From contig NZ_JAMHGA010000001.1 of NCBI RefSeq assembly GCF_023660105.1, positions 1-64,000 of the forward strand: a stretch of 64,000 nucleotides of DNA, written 5' to 3'. A program made the position numbers and the translations under genes. This DNA comes from Desulfovibrio aminophilus (GTDB lineage: Bacteria > Desulfobacterota > Desulfovibrionia > Desulfovibrionales > Desulfovibrionaceae). Shown piece by piece: positions 9,603-16,461 of the stretch. Position 1 is the first letter of the stretch. Each line of letters opens with the position of its first letter. The notes under the pieces were generated by a model. It saw nothing but the letters and a program-made list of their open reading frames with translations, searched no databases and had not been told where the DNA came from.

Positions 9603-10968
9603 CCTTCTGGTCCTGGGCGGCGGCCCGGCCGGCTACGAGGCCGCCTTGGAGGCCGCCTCCCTGGGCCTGAAGACCATCCTCGTGGAGCGGGACGCCCTGG
9701 GCGGCACCTGCCTGAACCGGGGCTGCATCCCCACCAAGCTCCTGCTCGGGGCCACGGCCGCCGTGGAGGAGCTGGCGGCCCAGGCCAAGCTGCGCCTGGC
9801 CGAGGGCTCCATCCGCACCGACCTGGCCGCGCTGGTCACCCGCAAGGACCGCCTCCTGGAGGCCACGCGCAAGGCCATGCGCCAGAGGCTGACCGCCCTG
9901 GGCGTGGAGTTCGTCCAGGGCGAGGGCCGCGTGCTCCGGCCCGGGGCCGTGGAGGTCCGGGGGCCGGAGGGCGCGCGGGAGATCGCCTGCGCGAAGCTGC
10001 TCCTGGCCACGGGCTCGCGGCCGTCGTCCTTCCCGGGGCTCACCCCGGACGGCGAGGCCGTGCTCGACTCCACCGGCTTCCTGGAACTCACGGCCATGCC
10101 CGCCTCGCTCATCGTGGTGGGCGCGGGCTTCATCGGCCTGGAGATGGCCCAGGCCGCCCACCGCTTCGGCTGCTCCATCACCCTGGTGGACGCCCTGGAC
10201 CGCGTGGCGGCCCAGGAGGACCCCGAGGTCTCGGCGGCCCTGCTCGGCCAGCTCAAGCGCTGGAAATGGGACGTGCGCCTGGGCGTCAAGGTGGCCTCCC
10301 TGGTCACCCGCGACGGCAAGGCCGCGCTGACCCTGGATTCGGGCCAGGAGATCGTCGCGGACAAGGCCCTGGTGGCCGTGGGCCGCAGGCCCAACACCGA
10401 GGATCTGGACCTGGAGGCCCTGGGCGTCACGCCCGGGCGCGGCGGCTTCATTCCCGTGGACGACCACCTGCGCGCGGCCCCGGAGGTATACGCGGCGGGC
10501 GACGTGAACGGCATCGTGCTCCTGGCCCACGCGGCCTCGCACCAGGCCCGCTACATCGCCCGGCACGCGGCCGGGCGCGAGGGCGGCCCCTACCTCTCCG
10601 GGCCGGTGCCGAGCATTCTCTATGGTTCCCCGGAGGTCATGCGCGTGGGACGACTGCCCGGCGAACTCCTCAAGGAAGGCCGGTCCGTGAAGGTTTCGGC
10701 CGCGCCCCTGGCGGCCAACCCCATCGCCCAGGCCCACGGACAGACCCAGGGCTTCGTCAAGGTGGTCTGGTCCGAAGGCCGCGTGGCCGGGGTCACGGCC
10801 CTGGGCTACGACGTCTCGCGCATGGCCACCACGGCCGCGCTCATGGTCCGCGACGGCTGGACCCGCGACCAGGCCGAGGATCTCATTTTCCCCCATCCGA
10901 CCCTGGACGAGACCCTCTGGGCCGCGTTCACGGCCGAGGCCAAGGACATTCCAGGAGAATCCGCATGA
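9592..10968 (+). CDS. lpdA: Dihydrolipoyl dehydrogenase (L protein)
   Basis: A 458-residue FAD pyridine nucleotide-disulfide oxidoreductase that reoxidises the dihydrolipoyl arm of GcvH with NAD+. FAD motif LGGGPAGYEAA (8-18), redox-active disulfide GGTCLNRGCIPTK (Cys40, Cys45), NAD motif VVGAGFIGLEMA, the YAAGDVNG FAD segment and C-terminal HPTLDETL with the catalytic His-Glu pair are all present. Position inside the gcv operon points to glycine cleavage rather than a 2-oxoacid dehydrogenase. Confidence 0.93.
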   Translation: MTCDLLVLGGGPAGYEAALEAASLGLKTILVERDALGGTCLNRGCIPTKLLLGATAAVEELAAQAKLRLAEGSIRTDLAALVTRKDRLLEATRKAMRQRLTALGVEFVQGEGRVLRPGAVEVRGPEGAREIACAKLLLATGSRPSSFPGLTPDGEAVLDSTGFLELTAMPASLIVVGAGFIGLEMAQAAHRFGCSITLVDALDRVAAQEDPEVSAALLGQLKRWKWDVRLGVKVASLVTRDGKAALTLDSGQEIVADKALVAVGRRPNTEDLDLEALGVTPGRGGFIPVDDHLRAAPEVYAAGDVNGIVLLAHAASHQARYIARHAAGREGGPYLSGPVPSILYGSPEVMRVGRLPGELLKEGRSVKVSAAPLAANPIAQAHGQTQGFVKVVWSEGRVAGVTALGYDVSRMATTAALMVRDGWTRDQAEDLIFPHPTLDETLWAAFTAEAKDIPGESA

Positions 10969-11846
10969 GCGACATCCGCGTCGGCTGGATCGGAACGGGC
11001 GTCATGGGCCGCTCCATGTGCGGCCACCTGCTCAAGGCCGGGTATCCGGCCCGGGTCTACAACCGCTCCCGGGCCAAGGCCGAGGCCCTGGCCGCCCAGG
11101 GCGCGGTGGTCTGCTCCTCCCCGGCCGAGGTGGCCCGGGAGAGCGACGTGATCTTCTCCATCGTGGGCTTTCCCCGCGACGTGGAGGAGGTCCTCCTGGG
11201 CCCGGACGGCGTGGTCCAGGCGGCCGCCCCCGGCTCCGTGGTGGTGGACATGACCACCTCCGAGCCGTCCCTGGCGATCCGCGTGCACGCCGAGGCCGGG
11301 AAGCGCGGCCTGGCGGCCCTGGACGCCCCGGTGTCCGGCGGCGATCTGGGCGCGCGCGAGGCCACCCTGGCGATCATGGTCGGCGGCGAACCCGAGGTCT
11401 TCGAGCGGGTCCGCCCGCTCTTCGAGCGCATGGGCGGGAACGTCCGGCTCATGGGCGGCCCGGGCGCGGGCCAGCACACCAAGATGAGCAACCAGATCCT
11501 CATCGCCGGGACCATGATCGGCGTGGTCGAGTCCCTGCTCTACGCCCGCAAGGCCGGCCTGCCCCTGGACCCGGTCATCGACGTGATCGGCAGCGGGGCC
11601 GCGGGGTCCTGGTCCATCAACAACCTGGGCCGCCGCATCGCCAAGGGCGACTTCGACCCGGGCTTCTTCATCAAGCACTTCGTCAAGGACATGGGCATCG
11701 CCCTGGCCGAGGCCCGGGCCATGAACCTCTCCCTGCCCGGCCTGGCCCTGGCCCAGCAGTTCTACGTCTCGGCCCAGGCCCTGGGCCTGGAGAACCTGGG
11801 CACCCAGGGCCTGTACAAGGTCCTGGAGCGGATGAACGGATTCTGA
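10965..11846 (+). CDS. NAD(P)-dependent beta-hydroxyacid dehydrogenase
   Basis: A 293-residue member of the 3-hydroxyisobutyrate/tartronate semialdehyde reductase superfamily. Rossmann motif GWIGTGVMGRSM (7-18), substrate loop DAPVSGGDLGAREATLAIMV (around 120-139) and catalytic Lys173 in GAGQHTKMSNQ are present. It overlaps lpd by four bases, so it belongs to the glycine operon, suggesting a C2/C3 hydroxyacid linked to glyoxylate, glycerate or serine metabolism. Glyoxylate/succinic semialdehyde reductase and tartronate semialdehyde reductase are both possible; sequence alone does not decide. Last gene before a terminator. Confidence 0.85.
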   Translation: MSDIRVGWIGTGVMGRSMCGHLLKAGYPARVYNRSRAKAEALAAQGAVVCSSPAEVARESDVIFSIVGFPRDVEEVLLGPDGVVQAAAPGSVVVDMTTSEPSLAIRVHAEAGKRGLAALDAPVSGGDLGAREATLAIMVGGEPEVFERVRPLFERMGGNVRLMGGPGAGQHTKMSNQILIAGTMIGVVESLLYARKAGLPLDPVIDVIGSGAAGSWSINNLGRRIAKGDFDPGFFIKHFVKDMGIALAEARAMNLSLPGLALAQQFYVSAQALGLENLGTQGLYKVLERMNGF

Positions 11847-11863
11847 ACCGGCCATGAACGGCG

Positions 11864-11905
11864 AAAGCCCCGGACCGCCGCCGCGGCCCGGGGCTTTTTC
11901 TTTTC
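11864..11905 (+). terminator. Terminator of the gcv operon
   Basis: A 10-bp perfect stem (11864-11873 with 11888-11897) with a GC-rich loop, followed by TTTTTCTTTT. It sits between the convergent gcv operon and PilZ gene and may serve both directions. Confidence 0.88.
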
Positions 11906-11920
11906 CCGCCCAAGCCGGGA

Positions 11921-12271
11921 TCATATCCGGGGCAGGAGCAGATGGTGGTCCTCCAACCAACGCCGCAGGATCTCCTCCTCGGAGAAGAGAAGGTCGCGGA
12001 ACTCCACGCCGATGAACCGCCGGTAGGTCCAGACCACCACGCCCCGAACCCCGCCCACAAGGCGCTGCGTCTCCGGGGCCTCGTCGTCCAGGTGCACGGC
12101 GTCGCCCGGCTCCACGTCCTCGGGGTAGCCCGCGCTGGGGCACTCCAGCAGGGCCCCGCCGAGGCTCAGGTTGCGCACCAGACAATGGGCGCGGGGCCGC
12201 TCCTCCATGTCCAGGGCCAGGATGAGCAGGCCGTCCAGGTCCAGCCTCGTGTGGCGGCGCTTCTCCCTCAT
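11921..12271 (-). CDS. PilZ-domain protein
   Basis: A 116-residue single-domain PilZ protein. The c-di-GMP-binding signature is present: RRHTR near the N-terminus (5-9, RxxxR) and NLSLGGALLE (about 34-43, [D/N]xSxxG). It would act as a c-di-GMP receptor for motility, secretion or polysaccharide control. It begins one base after the stop of the upstream receiver/TPR gene, so the two are co-transcribed and may work in one signalling branch. Confidence 0.88.
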   Translation of the reverse strand: MREKRRHTRLDLDGLLILALDMEERPRAHCLVRNLSLGGALLECPSAGYPEDVEPGDAVHLDDEAPETQRLVGGVRGVVVWTYRRFIGVEFRDLLFSEEEILRRWLEDHHLLLPRI

Positions 12272-12272
12272 G

Positions 12273-13739
12273 TCAGCTCCGTCCGCCGCTCAGGGTGGCG
12301 ATGAGCTGCGCGATCTGCGGGTCGTCCTGGCCGGCGTTCTTCTGGCGGCGGAAGAACTCCAGGGCCTGCCAGGTCATGTTGGCGGCCTTGAAGATGGTCG
12401 CCATCTGATTGGCCACCTCCGGCCGCCCGACGTAGAACACCGGATTCACGTTCAGGGCCCGCAACAGGCGCTCCACGGCCTTCTTGTGGTCGCCGCCCTC
12501 GTTGTAGGCCAGGGCGATGTTGTACTGGATGTTCTCGTCCTTGGGCGCGTACTTCTCGGCCTCGAAATAGGCCTCCACGGCCTCGGACCACATGCCCTGG
12601 CGGCGCAGCGAGATGCCCAGGCGGTTGTAGATGTTCATGCACAGGGCCCCGCGCGAGCTCTTGGTCATCTCCAGGCTCTTGCGGTAGTACTTCTCGGCCA
12701 TCTTCGGATTGGACTCCGCCACCATGTCCGCGATGTCCAGGCACATCTCGCTGACCACGCTCATGGCCTCCTCGCGGGCCGAGTCGATGGCCTTGTCGAA
12801 GTACTTCTCGGCCTCGTCGGCCCGGCCCATGTCGATGTTCAGCTCCGCGATCTTGATCTTGCGGTTGCAGTTCAGGGGCGAGAGCTTGTCCAGCTTGACC
12901 AGGTAGCCGAGCATCTCCTTGACGTCGTTGTCCTCGGCGTGGAAGAGCACCAGCCGCTTCAGCGGCTCCAGGTACATCTTGGCGTTCTTCTCGGCGTCCT
13001 TGTAGGCCCGCAGGGCCTCCTGCCGCTTGGCCAGGCCCTTGAAGCCGTCGCCCAGGAGCACCAGCGCGGCCGGGTGCTGGGGATGCTTCAGGAGCACGGC
13101 GTTGGCGATGTCGATGGCCTCGTCGAAGTGGTTGTCCACCAACAGGTGCCGCCCTTGGGCCAGGAGGGCGTCCAGCTCGCACTGCGGCTGGAGCGTGAAG
13201 GCGATCTTCTCGATGACGGTGTTCGTGCTGGCGGGCTTGGTCAGGAAGTTGTCCGCGCCATCCTCGTGGAACTGGAACAGCCGCTCCTGGAACACGTCCC
13301 GGGCCACGACCACCACGGGCAGGTCGGGCCAGGTCTTGGTGATGTACTGGAGCTGGGGCAAGGTCAGCTGACCGTTGAGCGCGTGCTCCATGAAAAGGAA
13401 GGGCTTCAGCCCGCGCTCCGTGAGCTTGTCCAGGGTCCGCCCCAGGTCGCCCGTGTCCTGGATCACGCGCAGCAGGTTGGCGTCCAGGCCGAGCTCGTGG
13501 CACAGGGCGTTCTTCACCGCCTGCTGGAAGATCTTGTCCCGGGTCAGGAGCACGAACACGCCGTCCTGGTCCAGGAAGTCGTAGATCACGTCGCAGTATT
13601 TGTTGACCGTCTCGTCGTTGGTGCGAAGGACGTAGATGCTGCGGGTCTCGCTCTGCTTCTTCGGAGCCAGGTCGCCGACCGGGTCGGGCCGGGACTTGAC
13701 CACATAGAGCGCCTTGGACCGTCGATCCTTGCGGAGCAT
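12273..13739 (-). CDS. Receiver-like/TPR protein
   Basis: A 488-residue protein. Residues about 30-185 resemble a divergent response-regulator receiver: hydrophobic strands with FVLLTRD, PFLFMEHAL, LPVVVVARD and the terminal NFLTKPAS (Lys-Pro of receivers). The phosphoacceptor aspartate is not evident: PFLFMEH sits where it would be, so phosphorylation is doubtful. Residues about 195-480 are TPR repeats (DEAIDIANAVLLKHPQHPAALVLLGDG; AEKYFDKAI; AVEAYFEAEKYAPKDENIQYNIALAYNEGG). TPRs imply protein partners. The start at 13739 follows a purine-rich GGGGGGGAAG; earlier in-frame starts reach into the divergent intergenic region. Function unknown; co-transcribed with a PilZ gene. Confidence 0.75.
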   Translation of the reverse strand: MLRKDRRSKALYVVKSRPDPVGDLAPKKQSETRSIYVLRTNDETVNKYCDVIYDFLDQDGVFVLLTRDKIFQQAVKNALCHELGLDANLLRVIQDTGDLGRTLDKLTERGLKPFLFMEHALNGQLTLPQLQYITKTWPDLPVVVVARDVFQERLFQFHEDGADNFLTKPASTNTVIEKIAFTLQPQCELDALLAQGRHLLVDNHFDEAIDIANAVLLKHPQHPAALVLLGDGFKGLAKRQEALRAYKDAEKNAKMYLEPLKRLVLFHAEDNDVKEMLGYLVKLDKLSPLNCNRKIKIAELNIDMGRADEAEKYFDKAIDSAREEAMSVVSEMCLDIADMVAESNPKMAEKYYRKSLEMTKSSRGALCMNIYNRLGISLRRQGMWSEAVEAYFEAEKYAPKDENIQYNIALAYNEGGDHKKAVERLLRALNVNPVFYVGRPEVANQMATIFKAANMTWQALEFFRRQKNAGQDDPQIAQLIATLSGGRS

Positions 13740-13821
13740 GGACTTCCCCCCCCTGGGACGAAAGGCGGCCGATCGGACGACGGCGTCGCCCCACGCCCAT
13801 GACGCTGATCCTGGCATTGAA

Positions 13822-13851
13822 ACTATAGACCGGAGCCGAGGCCGGACACAA
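13822..13851 (-). promoter_or_regulatory. Candidate sigma-70 promoter for the receiver/TPR gene
   Basis: On the minus strand TTGTGT (-35) is followed after 18 bases by TATAGT (-10, 5 of 6 consensus). It lies about 85 bp upstream of the start at 13739 in the divergent intergenic region. The weak -35 keeps confidence moderate. Confidence 0.4.
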
Positions 13852-13995
13852 CGGGCCGAAGTCCCGATTTCTCCGGCTGATCGCGGGAAAAAATCCTGGG
13901 AGCGAACGGCCCGGCCCCGAACCACTGCTTGAGCCCGGGCCGGAAAACGGCTACACGGGCTGGACCCCGCAACAGCAAGCAACGAGGAGCCTTCC

Positions 13996-14514
13996 GTGTC
14001 CGACATGCAGATCAAGGAAATCCAGGCCGCGCCGGAATTCGACATGTTCTTCTACTGCGAGGTGGCGGGCGAGAACCGCATCGACCGCGACCTGCTGGAG
14101 GAGATCGAGGAGCGCTGGGACCGCTGGACCGGCCACCTCAAATCCTACCTGCTGACCAATCCCCAGGGCGGAGCCAAGTATGTCTTCCTCTTCATGGACA
14201 AGGCCGTGGAGGACGAGATCGAGGGCATCTGGCAGGACTCGCCCACCGACGGCCTGGCCCTGCACAACCTGGCCATCACCATGGTCATGTCCGCGGCCCA
14301 CGGCCTGATCCCCGAGCTGCAGGAAGGCCGCTGCGCCCCGCTGCCCAAACCCGGCCAGGCCATGCTCGACGCCTTCGCCACGCTCGGCCTGACCTGGAAC
14401 AAGGAGGGCACGGTGAACCGCCAGTACGCGGTGCTCACGCCCTATCCCTATTCCGGCGGCTGCGACATCTGCTACCTGCAACCCACCTGCCCCAAGGCCG
14501 CCCTGGAGCACTAA
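13996..14514 (+). CDS. Hypothetical protein with C-terminal cysteine motif
   Basis: A 172-residue soluble protein starting with GTG at 13996 after GAGGAG; an in-frame ATG three codons later is a possible alternative. It is rich in acidic residues and shows no family motif that I recognise. Features seen: the aromatic start FDMFFYCEVAGENRID, a helical centre, and a C-terminal CDICYLQPTCPK with three cysteines (C-x2-C-x6-C) that could bind metal. Divergent from the receiver/TPR gene. Codon use matches the neighbourhood, so it looks like a resident gene, probably lineage-specific. Confidence 0.7.
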   Translation: MSDMQIKEIQAAPEFDMFFYCEVAGENRIDRDLLEEIEERWDRWTGHLKSYLLTNPQGGAKYVFLFMDKAVEDEIEGIWQDSPTDGLALHNLAITMVMSAAHGLIPELQEGRCAPLPKPGQAMLDAFATLGLTWNKEGTVNRQYAVLTPYPYSGGCDICYLQPTCPKAALEH

Positions 14515-14665
14515 CCGCTCCGGGGGGCATGGGGGAGACCCCCCTCCCCGATCAATCCCCCTTTCCTCCCCTTCCGAGGAGCGTCCGGTTTCCGTACGGT
14601 GGCATCGTGCGGAAACCCCAGCCCGGAATTCCAGTCGTCCGGGCGACAGATCCAGGGAGGCGACC

Positions 14666-15094
14666 ATGCGCAATATCCTCGTGAAGCAGAACGGTGGACG
14701 GGATATGGTCTTCACCGGCCGCATCGTGGCCCGGGCCGACGACAGCGAGGTGAGCGACAAGCGTCCGATCTATGACGACTGCCTGAGCCTGTGGACCCTG
14801 ACCATCTTCGAGACCAGGGAAGGCGGCTTCGTCTTCAGTTCGGAATACGACGCCTACTCGCCCAAGCGCGTGTCCCTGCGCGGCGCGTTCCGCTTCGACA
14901 GCCCCGAGGCCCTGATCCTGGCCCTGGAGCAGGACGGCCACACCCACGCCGAGCTGACCAGGCTCCTGCTCCAGCGCGCGGCCAGGGAATCCGAGGCCTT
15001 CCGCCCGCACCGGGCCGAAACCGCGAGCATCTACCCGCCCGCCCTGCAGCATCTCGCGCCCCACGGCGACGAAGACGTGGCCGAGTGCGCCTGA
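14666..15094 (+). CDS. Hypothetical protein
   Basis: A 142-residue protein with ATG at 14666 preceded by GGGAGG. It has an N-terminal beta-rich half (MVFTGRIVARADD, LWTLTIFETREGGFVFSSEYDAYSP) and a helical second half (ALILALEQDGHTHAELTRLLLQRAARE). No family is recognised and no signal peptide or membrane segment is visible. It lies 150 bp after the previous small gene, with a GC-rich gap that holds weak hairpins only. Confidence 0.65.
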   Translation: MRNILVKQNGGRDMVFTGRIVARADDSEVSDKRPIYDDCLSLWTLTIFETREGGFVFSSEYDAYSPKRVSLRGAFRFDSPEALILALEQDGHTHAELTRLLLQRAARESEAFRPHRAETASIYPPALQHLAPHGDEDVAECA

Positions 15095-15155
15095 TCCCGG
15101 CGGCCGGAAAGGAATCTCACCCGGACCAGTTCCAGCCGTTTCCTCCTCCCAAGCG

Positions 15156-15194
15156 AAGACGCCGTCGGCGGGATGGTCCCGCCGACGGCGTCTT
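15156..15194. terminator. Bidirectional terminator hairpin
   Basis: An 18-bp perfect inverted repeat (15156-15173 with 15177-15194) with a 3-base loop lies between two convergent genes. T-runs are weak on both sides, but the stem is very strong and the placement fits shared termination. Confidence 0.7.
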
Positions 15195-15219
15195 GGTTCG
15201 CGAATGATGAAAAAACCCG

Positions 15220-15525
15220 TCAGCCGAACGCCGGAACGTGCAGCGTGCCGCTCTCCATGGCCATGCGCTCGGACTTGCGCGCGGTGCACACGCCCACCAG
15301 TTCGAAACCCAGGCTCTCGGCCATGTATTTGAGCGGCTCCGCGTTCTGGGTCACGCGCATGATCTCCAGCAGGGTCTCCACCCCGAGCTTGGCCTGCCCG
15401 TCAAAGGGGTTCAGTTCGCGCAGCAGCGTGGAATAGGGCTTGCCGATGGCCTCGGCGATGTCCTTGGCCGGGGTATTGCCTTCCAGAACGATCTGCTGGG
15501 TCAGCTTGGTGATGTCGCCTTTCAT
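15220..15525 (-). CDS. Phage CII-type regulatory protein family member
   Basis: A 101-residue DNA-binding protein like the phage regulatory CII (CP76) family. The N-terminal part contains TPAKDIAEAIGKPYSTLLRELNP, a helix-turn-helix with the expected PYSTLLRELNP recognition segment, followed by KLGVETLLEIMRVTQN and the family-typical LKYMAESLGFELV. Members occur both in prophages and as resident regulators; no other phage gene is nearby, so a domesticated or resident regulator is more likely. GGAGCG-like sequence precedes the ATG. Upstream is an AT-rich 258-bp intergenic stretch that may carry its target sites. Confidence 0.78.
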   Translation of the reverse strand: MKGDITKLTQQIVLEGNTPAKDIAEAIGKPYSTLLRELNPFDGQAKLGVETLLEIMRVTQNAEPLKYMAESLGFELVGVCTARKSERMAMESGTLHVPAFG

Positions 15526-15746
15526 GGTCTCCGCTCCTTGGATGATTGCTTTCTCGGCTCCCGGAGGCGCTCTCCCCGCCCGCCCGGCGCCGGTTCCTTC
15601 CCTGGCGGCCGCCGCTCGGCCTGCCCTGCTTCATCAAAACCCATGCCAAGAATGGAGAACCCTGAAAAATAGGACAAGCGCAAGAAATAGCGCGCATTTT
15701 TTATGCAACGCAAGATGGATGGCGGGAAGAATGAAAAGAAAAGTAT

Positions 15747-15778
15747 TCTGATTTTTTCAGAATTCCGAAAAAATCAGA
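15747..15778. repeat. Perfect 12-bp AT-rich inverted repeat
   Basis: TCTGATTTTTTC (15747-15758) and its exact reverse complement (15767-15778) are separated by eight bases. It lies six bases beyond the stop of the minus-strand gene ending at 15784, so it may end that transcript, the T-run being within the stem; it could equally be a protein-binding site in the AT-rich region between two minus-strand genes. Confidence 0.6.
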
Positions 15779-15783
15779 AAAAA

Positions 15784-16254
15784 TCAATCCTGGAAGGCCA
15801 AGTCCCGCAACGGGGTCTTGTTCTCGAACAGGGGCTCCAGGCTGGCGCGGAAGGCTCCGGCGATGCGCAGGTCCGAGACCTCCAGACCCGAGGCCAGCCC
15901 GGCATAGAGCCGCAGGGCGCGATCGACGAAGTCGGCGTCCACGAAGGCGGCCCGGACTTCCAGCACGCGGCCGTTCAGGACCACGGGCACGGCCAGCTCG
16001 TACTGGCGCTCCGGGGCCCGGGTGATGAGGTTGCCGGTGCGCACGAGAACCTCGGCCGCGGTTGCTGGAAGCAGGGCCGCGCCCTTGGCCAGGCGTTCCA
16101 CGAAGGCGGGCTGCAGGGCCAGGTAGTATTGCGGGTCCACCTTGCAGGCCACGGAACGGCCCGGCACGTTGAGCAGGAGCGGGTCGTCGAGATACGCCCG
16201 GCCGAGGGCCTTCTGGAGCCGGTTTAGGGCGTCCTGGTAGTCGGTCAGCGACAT
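15784..16254 (-). CDS. Hypothetical protein
   Basis: A 156-residue protein with no recognised family. The start at 16254 is chosen because AAGGAGGAG precedes the ATG; an in-frame ATG 63 bases earlier would add a cysteine-rich leader without a ribosome binding site. The sequence begins SLTDYQDALNRLQKALGRAYLDD and has alternating hydrophobic strands (YELAVPVVLNGRVLEVRAAF), suggesting a cytosolic mixed alpha/beta fold. Divergent from the EF-G paralogue gene, with a clear promoter for the latter in between. Confidence 0.65.
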   Translation of the reverse strand: MSLTDYQDALNRLQKALGRAYLDDPLLLNVPGRSVACKVDPQYYLALQPAFVERLAKGAALLPATAAEVLVRTGNLITRAPERQYELAVPVVLNGRVLEVRAAFVDADFVDRALRLYAGLASGLEVSDLRIAGAFRASLEPLFENKTPLRDLAFQD

Positions 16255-16338
16255 CGTCTCCTCCTTATCCGAACAGAAGCACAAACATGCGGCCTTTTCA
16301 AGCGAAAATGGATACAAACCGGCTGACAGGGCCGCGAC

Positions 16339-16368
16339 TTGACATTCTCGCGCGCCTCTTCCTATAGG
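16339..16368 (+). promoter_or_regulatory. Sigma-70 promoter of the EF-G paralogue
   Basis: TTGACA (perfect -35), 18-base spacer, TATAGG (-10). The predicted start lies about 85 bp before the ATG at 16462. This is one of the best sigma-70 matches in the window. Confidence 0.7.
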
Positions 16369-16461
16369 TCTAAACCCTTGGGAAAAAATCGGGCACTGAC
16401 GCGACCGTTGGGGGATGTGATCCCCTTACAATAAAAACTCAATACCGTAACGGAGTTGGCA

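Noticed and set aside
15220-15525. Prophage remnant around the CII-like regulator
   Set aside because: No integrase, structural or lysis gene and no att-like repeat is near; GC content of the gene is normal.
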